This document shows positions 29,469 to 39,305 of a stretch of DNA of 64,000 nt, piece after piece. Below the pieces are notes generated by a model, which made no database searches, was not told where the DNA came from, and saw only the letters and a program-made list of their open reading frames with translations. The position numbers were made by a program, and so were the translations under genes. The first letter of the stretch is position 1. Every line of letters begins with the position of its first letter. This stretch comes from Maribacter caenipelagi (GTDB taxonomy: Bacteria; Bacteroidota; Bacteroidia; Flavobacteriales; Flavobacteriaceae): NCBI RefSeq assembly GCF_004364175.1, contig NZ_SNZW01000015.1:258326-322325 (forward strand), given 5' to 3'.

Positions 29469-30839
29469 TTATTTTAAAATGAACGGAACGTGTTTTTTTA
29501 AACAATAATTTTTCTTTAAGAACTTGGAATTCAACTTAGTGTCCGATATCGCAATGGCTGCTCCCAATGCCGAACCTAAGGAAGAATCCGTTGTACGTAG
29601 TTCCATATTCCGAAGGTAGTGCGAAACCAATTTTATATACACATCGTTATCGCTAAAACCACCGTCGATATATAGTTTTTCAATAACATCGTTTCCAACC
29701 GCTATTTTAATACTTTCTACTTGTAGCATCACGAGTTCTATCATCAAATGATGGTACGCGTGCTCAAAAGAGTCGTAGGTTATTTTGGAGGCCTCGGGCA
29801 TATTCTTGGTTTTGATGCCCATCCACCTGAACATGGGTACAAAATCCTTGATGATCTCGAAATAGGTATCGTAGCAGAACTTAACGGACTTGTGAAGTTC
29901 GGGGTCCACCTTAAAATGCTCGGTCAATTGCTTTACTTGTTCCGAATATTCCTCCCCTAAAAATAGCCGGGCGGATTTTACCGGTTTCCCGTTGATGCGC
30001 ATGTAGTTGATACAGTCATTGGCAACATCTTCCTCAGTCAATAATTTTTCTGAAAACGGGTTCAAAGCAATACTCCAAGTGCCGGTGGAAACCAAGAGAA
30101 ATTTCTTCTTGATACTTCGACTATAGGGCAATAATGAAGCAGAACTGTCATGGATCCCTACCCCAACTTTAATACGTTTCCCGTTATAGTTCATAGTAAT
30201 GCCGGTCTCAGTAGAAACAAGGGGTGGTAAAATTTTATGTAAACCTTCGGCATAGATCCAATCATGGTAATCCTTTTTCTTAAAATCCCACATGGCCGTG
30301 TGGCAACCGATGCTGGTATATTCGCTAATCGGGATTTCCGTGAAAATATAACTGATGTATTGAGGAAGGTGTAGGGAATATTTAATTTTCTTAAAAGTTT
30401 CCGGTTTTGAATGTTTTAGCCAATATAATTGCATTCCAGAATTGAGCATGCCATCAAGGGAGGATCCCGTTTCTACACAAAATTTTTCTTCAGGTCCGTA
30501 TTTTTGAAAAAATGAAGCTTTTAGCTCAGGGGAAATGTGTTTGGTGTAATTATAAAGTGGGGCAACCACTTCCCCATTTTCATCCACATGTACTAAACTG
30601 GCACCGTAAGTTGAGAAATTGACGGCGGTTATATTATATTTTTCAGATTTTAAAATCCGGTCAAAGACACTTTTTAGCCAATCTTGGAGCGATTTTAAAT
30701 CTTCTGTTGGATGCCCATCTTCATCCGCTATCGTTTCAAAAGTGCTGTACTCCCGGTACACCTCTTGATAATCGGTGTCAAAAAGGAAAAACTTTTTATT
30801 GGTCTTACCAATGTCAAAAATAGCGGTCACTTTTTTCAT
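29469..30839 (-). CDS. FGGY-family carbohydrate kinase, likely L-rhamnulokinase
   Basis: A 456-residue sugar kinase. The first phosphate motif FDIGKTNKKFFLFD, the GIHDSSASLLPY block, STGTWSI and the second-domain adenosine motif YIDGGFSDND define the FGGY family. It is 10 nt after the rhamnose isomerase gene and precedes lldD by 9 nt. In this setting it should phosphorylate L-rhamnulose to rhamnulose-1-phosphate, the substrate of the aldolase half of the fusion at 32192. Sequence alone would also allow fuculokinase or xylulokinase-like roles. Confidence 0.85.
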   Translation of the reverse strand: MKKVTAIFDIGKTNKKFFLFDTDYQEVYREYSTFETIADEDGHPTEDLKSLQDWLKSVFDRILKSEKYNITAVNFSTYGASLVHVDENGEVVAPLYNYTKHISPELKASFFQKYGPEEKFCVETGSSLDGMLNSGMQLYWLKHSKPETFKKIKYSLHLPQYISYIFTEIPISEYTSIGCHTAMWDFKKKDYHDWIYAEGLHKILPPLVSTETGITMNYNGKRIKVGVGIHDSSASLLPYSRSIKKKFLLVSTGTWSIALNPFSEKLLTEEDVANDCINYMRINGKPVKSARLFLGEEYSEQVKQLTEHFKVDPELHKSVKFCYDTYFEIIKDFVPMFRWMGIKTKNMPEASKITYDSFEHAYHHLMIELVMLQVESIKIAVGNDVIEKLYIDGGFSDNDVYIKLVSHYLRNMELRTTDSSLGSALGAAIAISDTKLNSKFLKKNYCLKKHVPFILK

Positions 30840-30849
30840 AGGGACGCTA

Positions 30850-32187
30850 TTACAGTCCGGTGGCTACGGAATTCATACCTCTCTCTTTTATCAAGCCGGC
30901 ACGTACACTTAGGTTGCGGTACGTTTTTAAAGGGTCTATGGCTCCGCCATTTAACGCACGGGCTTGTGCCAATAAAGGTCTAACGTCCGTTCTGTAGGCG
31001 TTCTGTAAAATCTCTTGGCATAGGGTCACATCGTTTCTAGATTGTGCCGCTTGCAGTTCTACCTGGTCCACCAATAAAGCTTTTGCGTATGCCTCTTGAA
31101 TGGCTTCCAGTGATTGTAATAAATCTTCCAAGGGATCCTTAATGTTATGACTGGCATCAATCATCCAAGCCAGATCAGGATTTTGTGGATTATTTTCCAT
31201 ACCATATACCAATTCATTGAAAATCAAGAAAAGCGCATAAGGTTTTACACTACCCACGGTACTGTCATCATCACCATATTTACTATCGTTAAAATGAAAA
31301 CCTCCCAGTTTACCTTTTAGCATCAGTGTAGAAACTATCTGCTCGATATTGGTATTGGGCAAATGGTGCCCTAAATCAACCAGAGTAAATGCTTTTTCCC
31401 CGCACGCGTTCGCCAACATAAAGGAAGTACCCCAATCCTGAATTACGGTACTGTAAAAATTAGGCTCGTAAGGTTTGTATTCAATAAACATTTTCCAATC
31501 TTTCGGCAATTCGGAATAGATACTTTTTAAACTGTTCTCGGTATGGGTCAAGGCCGACTGAAAATTACGCTGCCCGGCAAAATTGGCACCGTCCGCCAAC
31601 CAAATGGTCAGACTTTTGGAGCCTAGTTTTTCACCAATTTTGATGACATCGATATTGTGTTGTATGGCTTGGTTTCGTGCTGCAGCGTTCAAGTTAGATA
31701 AGGAACCGAAACGGTAACTTTCCTTCGCATCTTTTTGGTCCTGAAACGTATTTGAATTCACCGCGTCAAAAACGAGTCCATTGGCTTTGGCCAAATCTTT
31801 GATGGCATTGTAATCCTGCGGGATATCCCACGGGATATGAAGCGATACTGCCCCGGCCGTTTTGGTGAGGGCATGAAGGTTTCCAATATCCTCAATCTTT
31901 TGCTCTAAAGAAGCAGGTTCCCCAAAATAAGAATACCGACCAAAACGGGTACCACCTGCACCTAGGGCCCAACTGGGAATGGCCACCTGGAAAGCCGCCA
32001 ATTTTCTAAGTATTGCGTTTACGTCCTTATCCTGATGGTCCAGTTGGTCGGATAAAAAATTGAATCTGCCTCGAAGACCGTCCTCTTGCTTTTTATTCTC
32101 TGTTGCTATTTGATCTTTATCTAACTGCATAGGATATTCTTTAAAAATAGACCTGTTTCCACTAAGGTATAACAAGTCTTCACTCAA
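30850..32187 (-). CDS. rhaI: L-rhamnose isomerase (RhaI type)
   Basis: A 445-residue TIM-barrel sugar isomerase of the Pseudomonas/rhizobial RhaI type, not the E. coli RhaA type. Metal and substrate residues are visible in FIEYKPYEP, DLGHHLPNTN and GFHFNDSKYGDDD; SLHIPWD lies in an early strand. It converts L-rhamnose to L-rhamnulose. The gene begins 4 nt after the stop of the aldolase/SDR fusion, which points to translational coupling. Confidence 0.88.
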   Translation of the reverse strand: MSEDLLYLSGNRSIFKEYPMQLDKDQIATENKKQEDGLRGRFNFLSDQLDHQDKDVNAILRKLAAFQVAIPSWALGAGGTRFGRYSYFGEPASLEQKIEDIGNLHALTKTAGAVSLHIPWDIPQDYNAIKDLAKANGLVFDAVNSNTFQDQKDAKESYRFGSLSNLNAAARNQAIQHNIDVIKIGEKLGSKSLTIWLADGANFAGQRNFQSALTHTENSLKSIYSELPKDWKMFIEYKPYEPNFYSTVIQDWGTSFMLANACGEKAFTLVDLGHHLPNTNIEQIVSTLMLKGKLGGFHFNDSKYGDDDSTVGSVKPYALFLIFNELVYGMENNPQNPDLAWMIDASHNIKDPLEDLLQSLEAIQEAYAKALLVDQVELQAAQSRNDVTLCQEILQNAYRTDVRPLLAQARALNGGAIDPLKTYRNLSVRAGLIKERGMNSVATGL

Positions 32188-32191
32188 TTAA

Positions 32192-34288
32192 CTATCTTAC
32201 AAAAGCGTTGGCCATACCGCCGTCCACATTGATGATGTTTCCGGTAGATTTATCCAAGACGCCCACTAAAGCGAACACGCCATTGGCGATATCTTCAGGA
32301 TAGATGATTTCGTTTAAAAGGTTTCTTTTGGCATAGTGCGCAGGAAGTTCATCTACGGTAATGCCATAAGCTTTGGCACGACCTTCGGCCCAGTCACCTT
32401 CCCAAATCTTACTACCAACGATAACACCATCCGGATTTACCGTATTTACACGAATATGGTCCCCGCCCAGTTCAGCCGCCAATAAACGGGTCATATGCTG
32501 CTGCGCCGCTTTTGCGGTACCATAGGCTATATTGTTAGGTCCAGAAACCAATCCGTTCTTACTAGCGATATGGATGATATCTCCACCTAAATCTTGTTTA
32601 CGCATAATTTCCACGGCTTGTTTTGCCAAGTCAAATTGACCTTTTACCAATACGTTCTGTAAAATGTCCCAGTCTTTTTCGGTGGTATCTTCTAAGGGTT
32701 TTGATATGGCCAAGCCGGCACTGTGCACTATAATATCGACCCCGCCAAAATACAGGCATGCTTTTTTATAGGCCGATGCGATGGATTCACTTTTGGTAAC
32801 GTCACATAGGGCATAACTGGTCGTATCACCTGGGTAGGTGGCCAATGCTTCTTTTAGTCTGTCTTCCGAAATATCCGTCAATACAACATTAGCCCCTTCT
32901 GCAGCCAATTTATCGGCTATCGCTTTACCTATACCTCCGCCCGCTCCAGTGACCAGGGCCACTTTTCTGGACAGCGGTTTTTCTTTTGGCATGCGTTGTA
33001 GTTTTGCCTCTTCCAAAAGCCAATATTCAATATCAAAGGCTTCTTGTCTTGGCAGGGAGGTATATTCCGTCATGGCCTCCGCACCGCGCATGACATTGAT
33101 AGCGTTAACGTAAAATTCATTGGCAACACGAGATGTCTGCTTATTTTTTGCAAAGCTGAACATACCCGCACCCGGGTAAATTATAATCACCGGATTAGCA
33201 TCACGAACAGCAGGACTATTCGCTTTTTTGCACGTATTATAATAATCAAGATATTCTTTACGATACTGGGCAAATGCCGGTTCTAACTTTTCTTTTACCT
33301 TAGATACATCTGTCAAATCTTCATTGGCATCTAATTGTAACACTAAAGGCTGTATTTTAGTACGTAGGAAATGATCAGGACATGATGTGCCCATAGGGGC
33401 CAAACGCTCTAAATCATTACTATTTATATATTCTAGTACTACATCACTATCATTAAAATGGCCTATCATTCTTACTTCAGAAGAGCAGAGTCCTCTTAGC
33501 ATTGGCATTAACTGCGCAGCTTTTTCTAACCTTTCTTCTTTTGGTAGACTGTTTATCTTTTGTCCCCCAAATACACTGCCTTTTTCCTTTATTTTTTTCT
33601 CGATATATTCCGAAGCCATTTCAATGACCTCCAAACTGTTAATATAGGATTCGTAAGAGGTATCGCCCCAGGTAAATAAACCATGACTACCCAATACGAT
33701 ACCACGAATACCCGGATTATCATTTAAACATTTCTCCAGCTGAAGCCCAAGGTCAAAACCAGGTCGCTGCCAAGGCACCCAGCCCATGGTATCTCCCCAA
33801 ATTTCTTTGGTGACCTTTTCACTGTCCTTTGCCGCTGCAACGGCAATTAAAGCATCAGGATGTAAATGATCAATATGCTTAAAAGGCAGCAAACCGTGTA
33901 ATGGTGTATCGATGGATGGCGCCTTACTGTCCAAATCATAGATGCAATGGTTGAAAAGACCCACCATACGGTCTTCGTCTTCCAATCCGCCATATACATT
34001 CTTAAGATTTCGTAAACGTTCCGTGTAAAGACCTGCAATCCCGGCCTTGGTCAAGGTACCTATGTCACCACCGGAACCTTTGATCCACATTACTTCCACT
34101 TCTTCATTGGTCAACGGGTCTTTTTCGATGGTCTTGCAGCTCGTGTTGCCACCACCATAATTGGTAATTCTTAAGTCTGCTCCAAGAATGTTGGAACGGT
34201 ATAAAAATAGGGCTACTTGATCATCTCCCAATTCGGCAGCCTTCTGTTCATCCCATAGGTAATCTACATATTTAAAGGTCTTTTGCAT
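32192..34288 (-). CDS. rhaD: Bifunctional rhamnulose-1-phosphate aldolase / lactaldehyde dehydrogenase (SDR)
   Basis: The frame is open from 34345, but a perfect -7 box lies at 34321-34328 and a regulator-like site upstream. The ATG at 34288 (MQKTFKYVDYLWDEQ) is therefore the start, giving 698 residues. The N-terminal half (about 1-430) is a class II aldolase with GGGNTSCK, GSGGDIGTL, HPDALIAVAAA and SHGLFTWG. The C-terminal part (about 437-698) is a short-chain dehydrogenase with VTGAGGGIGKAIAD, SAGLA and the YGTAK catalytic pair. The aldolase cleaves rhamnulose-1-phosphate to DHAP and L-lactaldehyde; the SDR then acts on lactaldehyde, most likely to lactate given LldD in the operon. First gene of a five-gene operon. 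Confidence 0.9.
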   Translation of the reverse strand: MQKTFKYVDYLWDEQKAAELGDDQVALFLYRSNILGADLRITNYGGGNTSCKTIEKDPLTNEEVEVMWIKGSGGDIGTLTKAGIAGLYTERLRNLKNVYGGLEDEDRMVGLFNHCIYDLDSKAPSIDTPLHGLLPFKHIDHLHPDALIAVAAAKDSEKVTKEIWGDTMGWVPWQRPGFDLGLQLEKCLNDNPGIRGIVLGSHGLFTWGDTSYESYINSLEVIEMASEYIEKKIKEKGSVFGGQKINSLPKEERLEKAAQLMPMLRGLCSSEVRMIGHFNDSDVVLEYINSNDLERLAPMGTSCPDHFLRTKIQPLVLQLDANEDLTDVSKVKEKLEPAFAQYRKEYLDYYNTCKKANSPAVRDANPVIIIYPGAGMFSFAKNKQTSRVANEFYVNAINVMRGAEAMTEYTSLPRQEAFDIEYWLLEEAKLQRMPKEKPLSRKVALVTGAGGGIGKAIADKLAAEGANVVLTDISEDRLKEALATYPGDTTSYALCDVTKSESIASAYKKACLYFGGVDIIVHSAGLAISKPLEDTTEKDWDILQNVLVKGQFDLAKQAVEIMRKQDLGGDIIHIASKNGLVSGPNNIAYGTAKAAQQHMTRLLAAELGGDHIRVNTVNPDGVIVGSKIWEGDWAEGRAKAYGITVDELPAHYAKRNLLNEIIYPEDIANGVFALVGVLDKSTGNIINVDGGMANAFVR

Positions 34289-34320
34289 TTTTGGTCTTCT
34301 TAGATATATTTTTATGATAC

Positions 34321-34328
34321 CAAAGATA
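34321..34328 (-). promoter_or_regulatory. -7 box of the rhamnose operon
   Basis: On the - strand it reads TATCTTTG, a perfect Bacteroidetes TAnnTTTG. It is 32 nt before the chosen rhaD start. No TTG is seen at the -33 position; the 18-bp element at 34348 lies there instead. Confidence 0.75.
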
Positions 34329-34347
34329 GGAAGCGAAGTTATCATAA

Positions 34348-34365
34348 CTATCCTGTACTGTTCTG
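34348..34365 (-). promoter_or_regulatory. Candidate regulator site of the rhamnose operon
   Basis: On the - strand CAGAACAGTACAGGATAG. It matches 15 of 18 bases with the element before the GH78 gene and ends 19 nt before the -7 box, the same distance as there. The likely binder is the GntR-type regulator encoded just upstream. Confidence 0.7.
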
Positions 34366-34408
34366 TACTAGATACTTTGGAGTTTCAGAACTAAAAATAT
34401 TTTATTCC

Positions 34409-35431
34409 CTACAATGATTTTCTGACAATAGTGTAAAACGGATTTTCAATCTGTTTTTTTTCGTTCTTTAGGATAAGTTTAGCGGCATGTTTTCCCAACT
34501 GCTCAAAGTCTGTTGAAATTACGGTTATTCCATCCAATAGTATTCCTTTGATAGCCGTTTCATTGTAAGAAATTATTCCCACATCATTGCCTAATTGAAA
34601 TTTTGTTGATCTTATTTTCTTTATCAATAAAATAAGATCATTCTCCATTAAGTTTATGTAAGCTGTATTTTTTTCAATGTATTCCGATTCTATGGTATCA
34701 ATAATTTCAAAATCGTAGGCATATTCTAAGCAGAATTTTAAAAATCCCTGTTTTATTTCAATAGGGTGGTATGTCTTTTCACGAAACAATAATTTAATCT
34801 TTTTATATTTTTTCAATAAGTGATTTAATTCAACAAGTGCAGTATATATATTCCGTTCAAAATCTTGGTATACACTTGCTATATTTTTATTCAAAGCCAA
34901 ATACTGCTTATCAAGTATTAAAAGTTTTTCTAAAGGAATATTATCCTTAATAAAATTCTCTAAATCATCACCCCCTTCTTCAAAATGGCATATAATAACA
35001 TAATGGGTATAGTCTCTTTCTTTTGTGGATTGGATTAAACTCTTGAATTGCCTATAGTTGTTTTCATAAATAAAAAAATCTATGGTGGCATTATTCCCTA
35101 ATTCTTTTGAAAATGCATCATAAATCAACTTTTTATGGGCGCTTAATTTGTTGAATAATAGAAATACTTTGGCTTGCAATTCCTCATTGTCTTTTTTTAT
35201 GTAATACCCTTTGCCGGGTATGGATTGTATGATATTTAATTTTTTTAAATGGTCATAGGCACGAACCACTGTGTCCCTAGAAATATCAAACTCAATTAAA
35301 AGTTCATTTACAGAGGGCAATTTGTCGTTCAGTTTTACATCACCCTTCTCCAAGGCTGTACGTATAGAATTAACAATTTGTCTATACTTGGGAATAATTG
35401 AACTTTCGTTTATTTCTATAAATTTCAACAT
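34409..35431 (-). CDS. GntR-family regulator with LacI-like ligand-binding domain
   Basis: A 340-residue regulator. Residues 1-75 are a GntR winged helix (PKYRQIVNSIRTALEKGDVK, LPSVNELLIEFDISRDTVVR, GKGYYI). The remainder is a type 1 periplasmic-binding-protein fold as in LacI or AraR (IIDTIESEY, NDVGIISYNETAIKGILLDGITVISTD split over strands, GKHAAKLIL). This build is used in Bacteroidetes for sugar-responsive control. It lies between the rhamnose operon and the divergent GH78 gene and faces the two matched 18-bp elements, so it likely binds both and senses rhamnose or a derivative. Whether it represses or activates cannot be decided from sequence. Confidence 0.87.
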   Translation of the reverse strand: MLKFIEINESSIIPKYRQIVNSIRTALEKGDVKLNDKLPSVNELLIEFDISRDTVVRAYDHLKKLNIIQSIPGKGYYIKKDNEELQAKVFLLFNKLSAHKKLIYDAFSKELGNNATIDFFIYENNYRQFKSLIQSTKERDYTHYVIICHFEEGGDDLENFIKDNIPLEKLLILDKQYLALNKNIASVYQDFERNIYTALVELNHLLKKYKKIKLLFREKTYHPIEIKQGFLKFCLEYAYDFEIIDTIESEYIEKNTAYINLMENDLILLIKKIRSTKFQLGNDVGIISYNETAIKGILLDGITVISTDFEQLGKHAAKLILKNEKKQIENPFYTIVRKSL

Positions 35432-35501
35432 GAACTCATTTTTAGGGAAAGATACTTTTTAGTGCAATAATTTAACTAAGATTAATGAATGAATAGCTAT
35501 A

Positions 35502-35519
35502 CATAACAGTACGGAATAG
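35502..35519 (+). promoter_or_regulatory. Candidate regulator site of the GH78 gene
   Basis: CATAACAGTACGGAATAG. It matches the rhamnose-operon element at 15 of 18 positions, has the same orientation relative to transcription and the same 19-nt distance to the -7 box. Confidence 0.7.
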
Positions 35520-35538
35520 CCTTTATTTAGAATATAGG

Positions 35539-35546
35539 TACATTTG
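35539..35546 (+). promoter_or_regulatory. -7 box of the GH78 gene
   Basis: TACATTTG, a perfect TAnnTTTG, 62 nt before the start codon. No TTTG is seen at the -33 position. Confidence 0.7.
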
Positions 35547-35608
35547 AAAGATACCTAAAGTTCACAAGTTATTTCGTTATAAATTCAAATACTAAAGTAA
35601 CCTTTACT

Positions 35609-38600
35609 ATGAAAATAAATGCTTTTTATGTTTTTCTTTCCTTATTCTCCATACTTAGTGCTAGGACGCAGACTCCGCTACAAGTGCTAACTACAGAATA
35701 TCTGGAAACGCCATTGGGAATCGATATTAAGACTCCTCGATTTAGCTGGCAAATGGAGACTAATCCAAGTAAGATTGGGCAATTTCAGACTGCGTATCAA
35801 ATTTTGGTTTTTAATGAGTCCAATATTCAAGTTTGGGATTCAGGTAAAATAGTGAGCGGAAATGCTTTAGCCATTTCCTATGATGGTCAGGAATTGGAAC
35901 CTCAAACCCGCTATACTTGGGAAGTAAAAGTTTGGGATGAGGAAGGAAAGATAAGTACCAAAAGGTCTTGGTTTGAAACTGGATTATTAGATGCGAATCC
36001 CAATTCTAAACAATGGAACAGTGCTCAATGGATTGGTGGGGGCGATGCCGATATGGTGTTGAACTCCCAATATTTATCCGTTTATAAAATGGAATATTCG
36101 CTACAACTGGACTCAAAGTCTAAAAGTACTAGAGCCTCTTTTGTTTTTGGAGCCAATGATGTTCGCTTAATGGACAAGAATAAGAATATTCAAGGTGTTG
36201 CCAACGGGCGAGATGAAAACTATGTTCGTTTTGAACTCGATATCGCAAAGGTTGATGGCTCTGAAAATGGTTTGGCCCAATTTAATGTATTTCGATTGGG
36301 CTATGATTCGGAAGACAGTAGTACCGTTCCGTTTAGGTCTTTCAAAGTGCCATTGGAACTCATCAATAATCAAAACAAGTTTGATGAGCATACCTTTTAT
36401 ACCGACTGTAACTTTGGTCTTTTCGAAGTTTTTCTTGATGGGAGGGCCAAAAAGAACAAAATTTCTGGCGATGATGATAGTACACCTCCACCAAGGGGAA
36501 ATCCCGGTTTTAATTTAAATCCGGTAGGCAAAGGGAACAACTATATTAGTTTTCCGATGGTGGCGGATATCGGATTTTATGTGGATAAGGGTCAGAAAGC
36601 CATTTTTTCCGATGTAAAAATCAAGAATTTCAGAAAACCTTCCAATGTTCTTTTTCAAGAAGACTTGCAGAGTGATGCGTACGATGGAATTTTTCAATCT
36701 AAAACAACATCCATTTCAAATTTCAATATAACCAATAATGGATATGAAATATCGGCCGAGAAAGAGCCAATCTTTGTGATAGCTGACCCTAGTAGAAATG
36801 CAGCTCCTGTACTACGCACAGAATTTTCATGCGAAGAAAAAAAGATTTCGAAAGCACGTATTTATGTGACCGCCCGCGGTATTTACGAACTGTATTTAAA
36901 TGGTAAACGGGTAGGTGAAGACTATTTTAATCCGGGACTCACACAGTATAATAAAACGCAGATGTACCAGACCTATGATGTCACGAATGAAATTACATCA
37001 GGTGGCGAGAATACTTTTGGGGCAATCTTGAGTGAAGGTTGGTGGAGTGGCAATATTACCTACAGCGGTGAAAATTGGAATTATTTCGGGGATCGGCAAT
37101 CGCTATTGGCCGAACTGGTGATTACCTATGATGATGGTGCAGAACAAGTGGTTACTACCAATGACAAAGAATGGAAATTGTTTGCTGATGGTCCTATTCG
37201 TTATGGTAGTTTCTTTCAAGGAGAGGTATATGATGCCCAGAAAGAGGCCGAAATCACGGGATGGTCAAGCATTGGTTTTAAAGATGAAAACTGGAAATCT
37301 GCCATTTCTGTTTCCTTGGAGGGAACCACATATCAAACCAAAGACTTCAATTATGAGGAATTACAGTTAATTGGACAGATAGGAGAGAACCCCAGTATTG
37401 TAAAGAAATTGACGCCTGTAAATGTGGAAGAGGTGCGCCCAGGTGTTTTTGTATATGATATGAACCAAAACATGGTTGGTTTTCCAGAAATACAATTGCC
37501 TCCAGGTCAAGCGGGCGATACGATTACCCTGCGTTATGCGGAGGTAAAATATCCAGATTTATCGGAATACGAAAAAAATACAGGGATGGTCATGCTCGAG
37601 AATATACGAGCGGCCTTGACCCAAGATATGTATATAAGAAAGGGAGGAGAAGAAATTATACGGCCTAGATTTACCTTTCATGGTTATCGCTTTTTGGAAA
37701 TCACAGGAATCAATGAGCCATTGCCCTTGGAAAATGTAAAAGGATTAGTGGTCAGTTCCATTAAAGAGTTGGCATCGTCATACGAAACTTCTAATGAATT
37801 GGTCAATAAATTATGGGAAAACATTACTTGGTCGCTAAGGGGTAATTTTTTATCAATTCCTACGGATACACCCGCACGAAATGAGCGTATGGGATGGAGT
37901 GGGGATATCAATGTATTTTCGGAAGCAGCTACCTATTTGGCGGATATAGAACCCTTTTTGGACCGACACCTTTTGGCTATGCGTGATATACAAAGGAAAG
38001 ATGGCCGTTTTACCGATGTAGCTCCGGTTGGTGGTGGATTTGGAGGTACGCTTTGGGGAAGTGCCGGGATAATAATTGCTTGGGAATTATACCAACAATA
38101 TGATGATTTGACCGTGCTAGAAGAACATTATGAGGCTATGAAACAATATGTTGAGTTTCTGAATTCAAAAATTGATTCGGAATCCGGAATTCTAAATGAA
38201 GGACCGTTAGGGGACTGGTTGAGTCCAGAAGGTTTTAAGAATGAGGATACCATGCTGTGGGCGGTTTACCATTTGCGGGATTTGGAGATTCTGACTCATA
38301 CCGCTGAACTCTTGAATAAACCTGAAGATGCCGAAAATTTTAGAAAACAATATCAAGAGCGCAAGGCTTTTTTAAATAGTGCTTATATCGATTCAGCAAC
38401 CGGCAAGACCCTACATTTGGGAAATCAAAGTACCCGTTTTGGACCACCTTTACCTGAGGAAATGTATAAAAAAGCTGGTGATTTTGTGGACACCCAGGCA
38501 TCTTACGCCATTCCGTTAAATTTTAATGTCCTCGATGAAAAGAACAAGGAAAAAGTGGTCAACAATCTAGTAACTACCATTAAGCGCACAAATATGGATG

Positions 38601-39229
38601 AGCTTGGGGTAGAACGCCCTGCCTATTCCTTAATGACGGGCTTTATTGGAACGGCTTCCCTGAATCATGCCTTATCGGAAAACGGAAAGGATGAAATGGC
38701 TTATAAATTACTACAACAGACCACCTATCCGTCATGGTTGTATTCCGTGAAAAATGGCGCTACCACCATTTGGGAGCGCCTGAATTCCTATACCGTTGAA
38801 GATGGTTTTGGAGGAAACAATAGTATGAACTCCTTTAATCACTATTCCTTTGGAGCAGTTGCCGCGTGGATGTATAATTATTCCTTGGGTATTCAGCGCG
38901 ATCCTGAGCATCCGGGATTCAAGCATTTTGTATTGGAACCCACACCAGATCCCACTAAGGAAATGAAATTTGCTAAAGGCTATTATGACAGTATGTATGG
39001 CCGTATAGCCAGTAAGTGGAATTGGGTCGATGATGGTTGGATATACTCGGTAACCGTTCCGGCAAATACGACGGCTACTTTGAAATTAAATACCGATGAT
39101 GTAAAAAAGATTATGGTTGACGACAAGAAACTAAAAAAAGCAAAAGGCGTTTCTTGGATTAACAATGAAGCAGATAAGATTAACTTAGAGTTAGTATCTG
39201 GGAGGTATAGTTTTAGAATCAGGAACTAA
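35609..39229 (+). CDS. GH78 alpha-L-rhamnosidase, exported
   Basis: A 1206-residue glycosidase with a signal peptide (about 1-20). The N-terminal beta-sandwich is of the family form (TEYLETPLGIDIKTPRFSW, TRYTWEVKVWD). An extra sandwich of about 200 residues (roughly 145-345) follows, then the Bac_rhamnosid_N lectin-like domain (ARIYVTARGIYELYLNGKRV), then the alpha/alpha-barrel. The general acid is Glu759 in DTPARNERMGWSGD and the likely base Glu1056 in TTIWERLNSY. It inverts terminal alpha-L-rhamnose from glycans or glycosides and would feed the divergent rhamnose operon. Export by the general pathway; no type IX tail was seen. Controlled through the shared 18-bp element. Confidence 0.93.
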   Translation: MKINAFYVFLSLFSILSARTQTPLQVLTTEYLETPLGIDIKTPRFSWQMETNPSKIGQFQTAYQILVFNESNIQVWDSGKIVSGNALAISYDGQELEPQTRYTWEVKVWDEEGKISTKRSWFETGLLDANPNSKQWNSAQWIGGGDADMVLNSQYLSVYKMEYSLQLDSKSKSTRASFVFGANDVRLMDKNKNIQGVANGRDENYVRFELDIAKVDGSENGLAQFNVFRLGYDSEDSSTVPFRSFKVPLELINNQNKFDEHTFYTDCNFGLFEVFLDGRAKKNKISGDDDSTPPPRGNPGFNLNPVGKGNNYISFPMVADIGFYVDKGQKAIFSDVKIKNFRKPSNVLFQEDLQSDAYDGIFQSKTTSISNFNITNNGYEISAEKEPIFVIADPSRNAAPVLRTEFSCEEKKISKARIYVTARGIYELYLNGKRVGEDYFNPGLTQYNKTQMYQTYDVTNEITSGGENTFGAILSEGWWSGNITYSGENWNYFGDRQSLLAELVITYDDGAEQVVTTNDKEWKLFADGPIRYGSFFQGEVYDAQKEAEITGWSSIGFKDENWKSAISVSLEGTTYQTKDFNYEELQLIGQIGENPSIVKKLTPVNVEEVRPGVFVYDMNQNMVGFPEIQLPPGQAGDTITLRYAEVKYPDLSEYEKNTGMVMLENIRAALTQDMYIRKGGEEIIRPRFTFHGYRFLEITGINEPLPLENVKGLVVSSIKELASSYETSNELVNKLWENITWSLRGNFLSIPTDTPARNERMGWSGDINVFSEAATYLADIEPFLDRHLLAMRDIQRKDGRFTDVAPVGGGFGGTLWGSAGIIIAWELYQQYDDLTVLEEHYEAMKQYVEFLNSKIDSESGILNEGPLGDWLSPEGFKNEDTMLWAVYHLRDLEILTHTAELLNKPEDAENFRKQYQERKAFLNSAYIDSATGKTLHLGNQSTRFGPPLPEEMYKKAGDFVDTQASYAIPLNFNVLDEKNKEKVVNNLVTTIKRTNMDELGVERPAYSLMTGFIGTASLNHALSENGKDEMAYKLLQQTTYPSWLYSVKNGATTIWERLNSYTVEDGFGGNNSMNSFNHYSFGAVAAWMYNYSLGIQRDPEHPGFKHFVLEPTPDPTKEMKFAKGYYDSMYGRIASKWNWVDDGWIYSVTVPANTTATLKLNTDDVKKIMVDDKKLKKAKGVSWINNEADKINLELVSGRYSFRIRN

Positions 39230-39305
39230 GTCTATTTTAAATTATAAAAAAATCAATACCTTCTTTATCTAAAATTTCAATATCTGTTATTCAAGAGTAT
39301 ACTTA

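Noticed and set aside
34289-34345. N-terminal extension of the rhaD frame to an ATG at 34345
   Set aside because: The extension covers the -7 box and its sequence is not aldolase-like; the start at 34288 fits the promoter.
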